Part shown: positions 6,352 through 11,468 of the stretch, piece after piece
Position numbering within the stretch: the first letter of the stretch is position 1
Layout: each line of letters starts with the position of its first letter
Translations under genes and position numbers: made by a program
From: Phycisphaerales bacterium
GTDB lineage: Bacteria > Planctomycetota > Phycisphaerae > Tepidisphaerales > Tepidisphaeraceae
Direction of reading: 5' to 3'
DNA: 11,468 bases
Assembly: GCA_028288775.1 (NCBI GenBank)
Contig: JAQGHP010000307.1
Location: forward strand, 1 to 11,468
Notes under the pieces: model-generated
Seen by the model: the letters and a program-made list of their open reading frames with translations, nothing else
Databases searched by the model: none
Told to the model about the DNA's origin: nothing

Positions 6352-6425
6352 GTGGCACAGCCGCCCCCGGCTGTGATTCCGCCGCAAGCGGAATGGAAAG
6401 ATACAGCCGAGGGCGGCTGTGCCAC
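6352..6425. repeat. GTGGCACAGCCG palindromic element
   Basis: Arms at 6352-6374 and 6403-6425 are inverted copies at 22 of 23 positions. Each arm contains its own hairpin, CACAGCCG-CCCC-CGGCTGTG in the left arm. The loop carries a third perfect stem, ATTCCGC-cgcaa-GCGGAAT (6376-6394). It begins 20 bp after the dinB-like stop codon. There is no T-run. It could act as a boundary between the convergent genes. Confidence 0.8.
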
Positions 6426-6477
6426 CTATGGATTTCTTCGACCGGAATACCGATCGAACGTCGCGGAGTATCGCAAC

Positions 6478-6496
6478 CATGGGCGAGCCGCCCATG
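6478..6496. repeat. Short palindrome CATGGGCG-agc-CGCCCATG
   Basis: Perfect 8-bp arms with a 3-nt loop, 25 bp downstream (in the minus sense) of the DUF4337-like gene's stop codon. It is a candidate stem for transcript end formation or RNA protection, with no T-run. Confidence 0.6.
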
Positions 6497-6521
6497 CCAC
6501 GGATGCAGGGCATTCGCGCAA

Positions 6522-7112
6522 TTACGATTTCACGATGTGGTGGATCGCCAGCACGTACGCGGTCACGCCGATGCCCACGCCTGCGGCGATGATCCCGGCA
6601 ACAAACGCCGTCCGCCGTCGGGTCATCGCGGCCACCGACGCCAGTGCGATCCCCAGTTGCACGAACGTGCCGGCGAAGTCGAGGGAATTCTTTTCTGCCA
6701 GCCGCCGATCGCTTTGGGCTATCTCCGCCCCCCGCTGGCCCTCCAATTCCTTCGCGCGCAGGGTCAACGGGTGCTGGCGGTCGCGCAACTCCTTGGCTGA
6801 GGCTTCCAACAGTCCACGAGCCGGGGCATCCGGCGCGAGGAGAATCAGTTGCGTCTCGACACCCCGGGCCTTAATGCTGTCGGCTTGGTATTCAGCCCAG
6901 ACATCTGTCGCTTCCGCCTGATTCAGTACCGCGCGGGTGCTATGGTAGATCGCCTCATTGGCCAGCTTGGAGCCGCGGACGGTGAGGAAGCCCCCCACCG
7001 CCGCCAGCACGCCCGTGAGCATGGCGACGTAGCGAATCCACGGGGGCCCGGCCGCAAGGGCGGAGGTGCTCGACTCGGCAGTGGGTTGTACGACGGCGGT
7101 TGGGATTGCCAC
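6522..7112 (-). CDS. DUF4337-like membrane protein
   Basis: 196 aa. The start is GTG at 7112 with GGAG (7119-7122, minus strand) six bases upstream. TM1 is about residues 27-46 and a hydrophobic pair fills about 148-190. Between them is a long charged helical region, probably coiled-coil (residues 50-145). The segment ANEAIYHSTRAVLNQAEATD followed by VWAEYQADSIKAR matches DUF4337 proteins, in which the helix after TM1 carries a pattern like QxxATDxWAYYQAKxIR. DUF4337 has no established function. The gene ends facing the dinB-like gene and diverges from the 97-aa membrane protein at 7434. Confidence 0.75.
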   Translation of the reverse strand: MAIPTAVVQPTAESSTSALAAGPPWIRYVAMLTGVLAAVGGFLTVRGSKLANEAIYHSTRAVLNQAEATDVWAEYQADSIKARGVETQLILLAPDAPARGLLEASAKELRDRQHPLTLRAKELEGQRGAEIAQSDRRLAEKNSLDFAGTFVQLGIALASVAAMTRRRTAFVAGIIAAGVGIGVTAYVLAIHHIVKS

Positions 7113-7433
7113 GGGTCACTCCAAAAACGTCGGAAGAACGCGCGGGTGGACAAGCGCCCAGAGCCATCCGGCGAATCGAAGCACCCCGCCCTCCTTCACC
7201 ACTCCGATGCGTCCGCGGAAAGCCCTTTGTATCTACCCCTGCGTCCGCTGGTCAATTCCGGGGCCATGCTATGACGGTGTGACGACTCGCACCTGCACGC
7301 CCGGCACAAACGGATTTTCCCGGCGTGGCAAGGCCCATCACGCGTTGCAAATCGCCCCGTTTTGCCGAGTTTCCGGGCGTATCGTATATCTTTTTCGGGG
7401 CAAACCAATTCACCGGCAAGAGGAAAGTACGCG
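7113..7433. other. Divergent intergenic region
   Basis: About 320 bp between two divergent membrane-protein genes. The right end holds a candidate promoter (7362-7390) and a Shine-Dalgarno (7419-7424) for the plus-strand gene; the left end holds the GGAG of the minus-strand gene. No other gene or strong repeat is visible. Confidence 0.55.
7362..7390 (+). promoter_or_regulatory. Candidate sigma-70-like promoter of the 97-aa membrane protein
   Basis: TTGCCG (7362-7367) and TATATC (7385-7390) are separated by exactly 17 bp; each matches the consensus at 4 of 6 positions. The expected transcript start is near 7397, giving a leader of about 37 nt to the ATG at 7434. Confidence 0.4.
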
Positions 7434-7727
7434 ATGCACGAAGAAGATGTATTGCAGTCGCCGCGGCCGCACACGCTTACCGTACTGGTGCTGCTGGTGC
7501 TGGCGGCCCTCACCATCAGTTACCTGGCGGCGTACGCGCTGCCCGATGCGCTGGTCGCGTCGCAGATCATGCCACCCTGGCGGCACGACGTGGACCCGCG
7601 GCCGCATTGGATGCTCATGGGCTTCGCGTCGCTCTTCGGCTCACTGATGGGCATAAGCGGCTTCGTCCGCTTTTTGAGCTGGCGGCAACTTCGCCGAATC
7701 GATGCCACGGCGGACGAAGGAAAATAA
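7434..7727 (+). CDS. Small two-helix membrane protein, unknown function
   Basis: 97 aa from the ATG at 7434, chosen because AGAGGA (7419-7424) lies nine bases upstream; the frame stays open further upstream but without such a site. TM1 is about residues 14-36 (TLTVLVLLVLAALTISYLAA). A periplasmic or cytoplasmic loop with PPWRHDVDPRPHWML follows, then TM2 at about 60-82, and a basic C-terminal tail (WRQLRRID). I do not recognise a named family. It ends 29 bp from the convergent 3' end of holB. Confidence 0.65.
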   Translation: MHEEDVLQSPRPHTLTVLVLLVLAALTISYLAAYALPDALVASQIMPPWRHDVDPRPHWMLMGFASLFGSLMGISGFVRFLSWRQLRRIDATADEGK

Positions 7728-7756
7728 GAGCCCGATGCGCGACGACTCCGCGCCCA

Positions 7757-8803
7757 TCACGTTTCGCTCGGCACGCGGACCGCGCGGGATTCGAGCTTCA
7801 CCGTGAGCTGCTGAAAAACGAGTGACGTGTTGACGTTCGAATCGAGGTACGATTCCGCCTGGGCGAGGGCGTCAATCGCGGCACATGCCGTTTCCAATTC
7901 GTGCGGGTCGGTATCTTCGACGAACCGTCGGCGGATGTGCTCGCCGGCCAGCAGCAAATAGAGCGTCAGGCCCTCGCGCGTCGCCTGGTCCTTGCTCGCG
8001 AGGTCGTCGCGCTCCAGTTGCTTTTGTGCGTACGCTTCCGCGGCGTTCTTAAAAAAGCCGGGCAGATCGTCCGGCGGACTGCCCGCGAAAAGGCCATCGA
8101 TCTGCCCCAGCAGCGCGCGGGCGGGGACAATCACGCCGTCTTCAATCCATTTCAGTGCGACGCCCAAAGAGCCCCGAGACAACTCTGCCGCGTCGGCGGC
8201 CAGTTCCGCATCGATCCCCCGGCGGCCCAGTTCCTTCCGCACCCGCTCCACGTCCAGCGCGCCAAACCGCACGGTCTGGCAACGGCTGCGGATCGTCGCA
8301 AGCAGCGCATTCACCTGGTCCGTCAATAGCACGAGCAGCGTGCGCCCGGCGGGTTCCTCCAGCGTCTTGAGCAGGGCGTTTTGTGCCTGCGGGTTCATCA
8401 ACTCGGCCTGCTCGATCATGAAGACCTTGCCCCGGCCCATCACCGCTTTGCGCCCCGCCGGTTCGATTAGTTCGGGGCGCAGGACGTGGATCGAAAGTTC
8501 AATGCCTTTCGACTTGCCCGTTTTATCGTGATAGCGGATGAGCTCCTTGGTGATGACGTGGAAATCAGGATGGTTCCCCGCCGCGAACACGCGGCAGCTT
8601 TCGCACTTCCCGCACGCCTCATCTTTTTTGGGGCTCTCACACAGGAAGAGATTCGCCAGCGCTCGCGCCGTCGCAGCCTTCCCCACCCCCACCGGCCCGG
8701 CAAAGATCAACCCGTGCGGCAAACGGTCCGCCAAGTACGCCTGCCGCAGCCATGTGATGGCGCGATCCTGTCCGAAAATATTCTGTAGCGAGTTCGCCGT
8801 CAT
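7757..8803 (-). CDS. holB: DNA polymerase III clamp-loader subunit delta'
   Basis: 348 aa, part of the clamp loader that opens the beta clamp and places it on primed DNA. An AAA+ core: NIFGQDRAITWLRQA at the N-terminus, a P-loop GPVGVGKAA (36-44) in which the usual Thr/Ser after Lys is Ala, a zinc module with Cys 55, 64, 67 and 70, a Walker-B-region segment VFMIEQAEL (127-135) without the DE pair, NALLKTLEEP (142-151), and the SRC motif (173-175) that supplies the trans arginine. An altered ATPase site is typical of delta', which stimulates hydrolysis by its neighbours rather than hydrolysing ATP. The ATG at 8803 lies six bases after the stop of the 75-aa gene and has no good Shine-Dalgarno, so translation is probably coupled. 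It is the last gene of the MNT-tmk-75aa-holB operon. tmk-holB linkage is common in bacteria and supports the call. Confidence 0.92.
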   Translation of the reverse strand: MTANSLQNIFGQDRAITWLRQAYLADRLPHGLIFAGPVGVGKAATARALANLFLCESPKKDEACGKCESCRVFAAGNHPDFHVITKELIRYHDKTGKSKGIELSIHVLRPELIEPAGRKAVMGRGKVFMIEQAELMNPQAQNALLKTLEEPAGRTLLVLLTDQVNALLATIRSRCQTVRFGALDVERVRKELGRRGIDAELAADAAELSRGSLGVALKWIEDGVIVPARALLGQIDGLFAGSPPDDLPGFFKNAAEAYAQKQLERDDLASKDQATREGLTLYLLLAGEHIRRRFVEDTDPHELETACAAIDALAQAESYLDSNVNTSLVFQQLTVKLESRAVRVPSET

Positions 8804-8809
8804 TTGAAA

Positions 8810-9037
8810 TCAATGTCCAAGCACCGGGCGCAGGAAGAAGAAATACGCCATCACGACCATCAACGCCAATCCGACGAGCATCGCGACCACGGAAATCAGC
8901 ACGGCAATGTACGAGAACCACTTGTACGACGGGTCCGTTTCCGGCGGCCCGATGGGCTCCTCGGCGGGGACCCAATAATCCAACGGCTGCGGGTCGTAGG
9001 GCGGCGGCTCATCATCGTCACGCTCGAAGTGCGTCAT
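8810..9037 (-). CDS. Small single-pass membrane protein between tmk and holB
   Basis: 75 aa. An acidic, proline- and tyrosine-rich N-terminal half (DDDEPPPYDPQPLDYWVPAE) precedes one transmembrane helix (about residues 44-70, SYIAVLISVVAMLVGLALMV then MAYFFFL), with a very short C-terminal end (RPVLGH). The soluble part is therefore N-terminal and probably cytoplasmic. The ATG at 9037 is nine bases after the tmk stop, and the stop is six bases before holB, so the gene is locked into the operon. There is no clear Shine-Dalgarno, suggesting translational coupling. I do not recognise the family. Position alone cannot show whether it works with either neighbour. Confidence 0.7.
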   Translation of the reverse strand: MTHFERDDDEPPPYDPQPLDYWVPAEEPIGPPETDPSYKWFSYIAVLISVVAMLVGLALMVVMAYFFFLRPVLGH

Positions 9038-9046
9038 GGGAGGATG

Positions 9047-9733
9047 CTATGCCGGCGGCAGTATGGTTGTCGCGAGAGAAGCCACCGCTCTCAAGACGTC
9101 CGCATGCACTTCCTCACGGCTGCGGTCGGCGGGAATCAACCGATACCGCATCGGATCGCCCTGCGCCTGCGCCAGGAAATTGCGCCGAACCTGCTCGTGA
9201 TATTCCGGAGGCCGCTGCTCGATCCGGTCCTTGGCGCGCTTTACCCGCGCCATGCTTTGGCCCGGCGGCATGTCGAGAAGTATCGTCAGGTCCGGCCAGC
9301 GCCCGCGAATGGCCACGTCCGCGGTCGCGCGAATCTCGGCGGCCGTCAGCCCGTCGCCCCCAAGCTGATAGGCGAGCGTGCTGGAGACGAACCGGTCGCA
9401 GACCACAGTCTTTCCGGCCGCGAGCGCCGGCAAAATAATCTCCGCCATCATCTGGGCGCGAGCCGCCATGTAGAGCAACATCTCGCAGCGCATGCCCATC
9501 TCGCCATGGTCGGGATTGAGGAGTACGGCGCGGATCTGCTCGCCGATGCGCGTGGACCCCGGGTCGCGGACGGCGAGCACGTCAAGCCCCGCCGACGCGA
9601 GCGCAGCGCGGAGCATTTCCGATTGCGTGCTCTTGCCGCAGCCTTCGTTGCCGTCGAGCACGATGAATTTTCCGCGGAGGCCCGAGCAGTCTGCAGGGGA
9701 TAAGGTGATCGGCCCACGTTGCTCATCGCGCAT
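9047..9733 (-). CDS. tmk: Thymidylate kinase
   Basis: 228 aa from the ATG at 9733. It phosphorylates dTMP to dTDP with ATP in the dTTP pathway. Motifs: P-loop GNEGCGKST (28-36, usual form GxDGSGKST), RDPGSTRIGEQIR (56-68, replacing the usual EPGGT), the DRFVSSTLAYQ catalytic/TMP-binding segment (113-123), PDLTILLDMPP (147-157), and LID-region Arg/Asp residues in RAKDRIEQRP (166-175). The start overlaps the upstream MNT gene by 11 nt (9723-9733). A weak AGGGTGG lies only 3-4 nt ahead, so translation is probably coupled. The frame is open to 9799, but that longer N-terminus would be unusual, and even the chosen start gives about 20 residues before the core. Confidence 0.92.
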   Translation of the reverse strand: MRDEQRGPITLSPADCSGLRGKFIVLDGNEGCGKSTQSEMLRAALASAGLDVLAVRDPGSTRIGEQIRAVLLNPDHGEMGMRCEMLLYMAARAQMMAEIILPALAAGKTVVCDRFVSSTLAYQLGGDGLTAAEIRATADVAIRGRWPDLTILLDMPPGQSMARVKRAKDRIEQRPPEYHEQVRRNFLAQAQGDPMRYRLIPADRSREEVHADVLRAVASLATTILPPA

Positions 9734-10064
9734 AAACCACCCTGGCCGATTCCAACACGGGAATGCGGATGAACGGATTGGCGTTTTGCTCCAACCCAAC
9801 CCGCTCCAGGAGATCGACCTTTCGGCCGAATAGTGCCGTCAGCTCCTGCTCCATTCTAATGAATTCGAGCAGCGTGGGGCACGACCCGTCCTCGAACGTG
9901 ACGAGCACGTCTACGTCACTCTCGCCCGACCGGAAGTCCTCCCGCAAGACGGACCCGAACAGCGCGAACTCCCTCACGTTCCACCGCTCGCAAAATGCGG
10001 CGATCGCGCCCATCGGCAATGCGATGGGCAGGCTTTGGAGTTTGTCGGCTTCGATTCCCGTCAT
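9723..10064 (-). CDS. MNT-type minimal nucleotidyltransferase
   Basis: 113 aa. The nucleotidyltransferase motif GSx(11)DxD is intact: ALFGSVLREDFRSGESDVDV with Gly37, Ser38, Asp50 and Asp52, and a third acidic residue in KVDLLE (Asp84). The length and fold fit the MNT family, often the antitoxin half of HEPN-MNT toxin-antitoxin pairs, where it AMPylates the HEPN ribonuclease. No HEPN gene flanks it. Instead its end overlaps tmk by 11 nt and it heads the tmk-75aa-holB operon. The ATG at 10064 was chosen because a -10-like box lies exactly 7 nt upstream. An internal ATG at residue 18 (10013) is a weaker alternative. It could be an orphan antitoxin or a resident enzyme with another nucleotidyl-transfer target. 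The frame continues open upstream through galK antisense, but that part is not coding. Confidence 0.85.
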   Translation of the reverse strand: MTGIEADKLQSLPIALPMGAIAAFCERWNVREFALFGSVLREDFRSGESDVDVLVTFEDGSCPTLLEFIRMEQELTALFGRKVDLLERVGLEQNANPFIRIPVLESARVVYAR

Positions 10065-10080
10065 ATGCGTAACTATACCA
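10065..10080 (-). promoter_or_regulatory. Extended -10 promoter placing transcript start at the MNT ATG
   Basis: On the minus strand, TGG-TATAGT (10080-10072) is an extended -10 (TGnTATAnT type) ending exactly 7 nt before the ATG at 10064. No good -35 is visible at 16-18 bp spacing, as expected for extended -10 promoters. Transcription would begin at or within a base of the start codon, giving a leaderless message. No Shine-Dalgarno with normal spacing is present, which agrees. Confidence 0.45.
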
Positions 10081-10102
10081 GCGAACCCCTCCCCTTCCCA
10101 CC

Positions 10103-10132
10103 TTGACCACCCGCGCAACGGTCCCATACATT
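10103..10132 (+). promoter_or_regulatory. Candidate galK promoter, possibly leaderless
   Basis: TTGACC (10103-10108, 5 of 6 to TTGACA) and TACATT (10127-10132, TAnnnT) are 18 bp apart. The hexamer ends exactly 7 nt before the galK ATG at 10140, the same geometry as the divergent MNT promoter. The only purine-rich stretch before the ATG (AGG, 10135-10137) is too close to serve as a ribosome binding site. Confidence 0.45.
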
Positions 10133-10139
10133 GCAGGCG

Positions 10140-11321
10140 ATGCAGAGCCCTTATGCCGACGTTCGCGAGCAGTTTCAGAAGGTCTTCGGCGCCGGTCCCG
10201 CGGGCGCGGGGAAGGTGCATGTGATCCGCGCGCCAGGCCGCGTGAATCTCATCGGGGAACACACCGATTACAACGACGGGTTCGTCTTCCCCATGGCCAT
10301 CGAGCCGGAGGTGCGGATCGTTTGCCGCTCCCGGCCCGACGGGCTTGTGCGGCTGGCTTCCACCGCCTTTCATGACCAGATCGCCGAATTCTCCGTGCAA
10401 CAGAAGATCGCGCGCGGGCAACCGAAGTGGGCGAACTACATGCGCGGCGTCGCCGCGGAGTTGATCGCGGCGGGCATTCCGCTCGTCGGAATGGACGCGT
10501 TGTATTCCAACACGCTCCCCGTGGGTGGCGGGCTTTCCAGCAGTGCGGCAATTGAAGTCGGCACCGGCCAGGCGCTGCTCACGCTCGCCGGCGTGGACAT
10601 GGACGGCGACCGCCTCGCCCTCCTCTGCCAGAAGGCCGAGCACGAATTCGCCGGCGTTCCCGTGGGCATCATGGATCAGACCATCGTCGCCACCGGCAAA
10701 GCCGGGCACGCGATGCTGCTCGATTGCCGCTCGCTCGCCAAGCAGTTCGTGCTTCTCGACCCGGCGGAGCTGCGCGTCGTGATCGTCAACAGCATGGTGA
10801 AGCACGAACTCTCCGGCGGCGAATATGCCCAGCGCCGCCGCGAGTGCGAGGAAGGCGTCGCCCACTTCCGCAAGCAGGACCCCGACATCCGCGCCCTGCG
10901 CGACGTGTCGATGGCGCAGGTCCAGGCGGCCCAGGGAAAGTTGTCGGACGTAGTCTTCCGCCGATGCCGCCACGTCGTGAGCGAAATCGCCCGCACGACA
11001 AAAGCCGCCGACCTGCTCACCCAGCGCCACTACGAAGAAGCCGGCGAATTGATGGTCGAGAGCCACGCTTCCCTGCGCGACGATTACGAAGTGAGCACGG
11101 TGGAGCTGGACTTTCTTGCCGAGCAGGCAACGAAGGTAAAAGGCGTGTATGGCGCACGCATGACCGGCGGCGGCTTTGGCGGGTGCATCGTCACCCTCTG
11201 CCAGCCCCGCTCAGTCGAGCCGTTGATCGAGCATCTGGGCAAAAAGTACGGCGAGAAGTTCAAGATCGAGCCCGCCGCGTATGTCACCACGGCCACCGCG
11301 GGAGCGGCGGCGGTGGAATAG
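10140..11321 (+). CDS. galK: Galactokinase
   Basis: 393 aa from the ATG at 10140; a TTG nine bases upstream is also in frame but falls inside the -10-like box. A GHMP kinase that phosphorylates galactose to galactose-1-phosphate (Leloir pathway, cytoplasm). It has the galactokinase signature GRVNLIGEHTDYNDG (33-47) with the sugar-binding EHTDYND, the ATP-binding loop LPVGGGLSSSAA (126-137), the catalytic Asp in VGIMDQ (175-180), and GHMP motif 3, GARMTGGGFGGC (338-349). The length is normal for the family. Galactose specificity is supported by the N-terminal signature; N-acetylgalactosamine kinases are close relatives and cannot be fully excluded. No galT, galE or transporter lies in the window, so it appears to stand alone. 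Confidence 0.95.
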   Translation: MQSPYADVREQFQKVFGAGPAGAGKVHVIRAPGRVNLIGEHTDYNDGFVFPMAIEPEVRIVCRSRPDGLVRLASTAFHDQIAEFSVQQKIARGQPKWANYMRGVAAELIAAGIPLVGMDALYSNTLPVGGGLSSSAAIEVGTGQALLTLAGVDMDGDRLALLCQKAEHEFAGVPVGIMDQTIVATGKAGHAMLLDCRSLAKQFVLLDPAELRVVIVNSMVKHELSGGEYAQRRRECEEGVAHFRKQDPDIRALRDVSMAQVQAAQGKLSDVVFRRCRHVVSEIARTTKAADLLTQRHYEEAGELMVESHASLRDDYEVSTVELDFLAEQATKVKGVYGARMTGGGFGGCIVTLCQPRSVEPLIEHLGKKYGEKFKIEPAAYVTTATAGAAAVE

Positions 11322-11335
11322 CCGCTCGCGGAATC

Positions 11336-11467
11336 TCACGGCCGTCTACAACCCGCGGTACACATCGCGGGCTTGCCCTGCTCGGCGGCGGTCATTTGCA
11401 GCGTCGCGAGCATGTATGGCGAAGCGATCTCCAAATCCACCAACTCGGATGAGACCCACAACTGCCC
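11336..11467 (-). CDS. Possible 3' end of a minus-strand gene (partial)
   Basis: A minus-strand frame open from the window edge to a TGA at 11336-11338 gives about 43 residues, including WVSSELVDLEIASPYMLATL and QMTAAEQGKPAM. The composition is protein-like (mixed hydrophobic and charged, not Arg/Pro/Gly runs) and it would converge on galK. It is too short to identify, and another minus frame is also open for part of the way, so this remains tentative. Confidence 0.35.
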   Translation of the reverse strand, partial: GQLWVSSELVDLEIASPYMLATLQMTAAEQGKPAMCTAGCRRP

Positions 11468-11468
11468 C

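Noticed and set aside
6352..6425. Classical rho-independent terminator between the dinB-like and DUF4337-like genes
   Set aside because: The stem is strong but neither side has a T-run, and the design matches the dispersed palindromes, so it is listed as a repeat.
10065..11066. Long minus-strand open frame opposite galK, continuous with the MNT gene (447 codons in total)
   Set aside because: It is antisense to a fully recognisable galactokinase. High GC content suppresses stop codons, and only the part from 10064 downstream shows a real protein family.

Overview
The window most likely comes from a planctomycete, probably Phycisphaerae-like. That is an inference from three things read directly in the sequence. 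First, a secreted-type protein carries a variant LEPR-XLL N-terminal motif (LECRRLL). Second, a membrane protein ends in the zinc ribbon CRVCGYDLRATPGRCPECG, a tail I associate with Phycisphaerae, and a second, decayed copy of it lies 2 kb away. Third, the intergenic DNA is GC-rich and full of palindromes. No rRNA, tRNA, transposase, CRISPR or phage structural gene was recognised.

Layout. 1-462 is non-coding and rich in inverted repeats. 463-1230 (+) encodes a helix-turn-helix protein resembling small terminase subunits. 1231-1558 is repeat DNA that runs into the 3' end of a minus-strand zinc-ribbon membrane protein (1559-2149). Upstream of that gene lies the LEPR-XLL protein (2203-3696, -). 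3697-3979 holds a candidate promoter and a zinc-ribbon relic. 3980-5278 (-) encodes a TrkH-type K+ transporter subunit. 5279-5830 is non-coding with a nest of repeats. 5831-6331 (+) encodes a DinB-like protein, and 6332-6521 is palindromic. 6522-7112 (-) is a DUF4337-like membrane protein, and divergent from it is a 97-aa two-helix membrane protein (7434-7727, +).

The second half is core metabolism. A minus-strand operon reads 5'-MNT nucleotidyltransferase, thymidylate kinase (tmk), a 75-aa single-pass membrane protein, DNA polymerase III delta' (holB)-3', over 10064-7757 with junctions of -11, +9 and +6 nt. It diverges from galactokinase (galK, 10140-11321, +) across 75 bp. Both divergent genes have a -10-like hexamer exactly 7 nt before the start codon, so both transcripts may be leaderless. 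The last 130 bp may hold the 3' end of a further minus-strand gene.

I do not see a clear new multi-gene system. The most notable structure is in the DNA itself: at least three unrelated palindromic repeat families share one design, in which each arm is itself a hairpin and a second inverted copy follows. Some are nested inside others, and one supplies the C-terminus of a gene. The other points of interest are the dispersed zinc-ribbon tail, an apparently orphan MNT gene overlapping tmk, and the possible leaderless divergent promoters.
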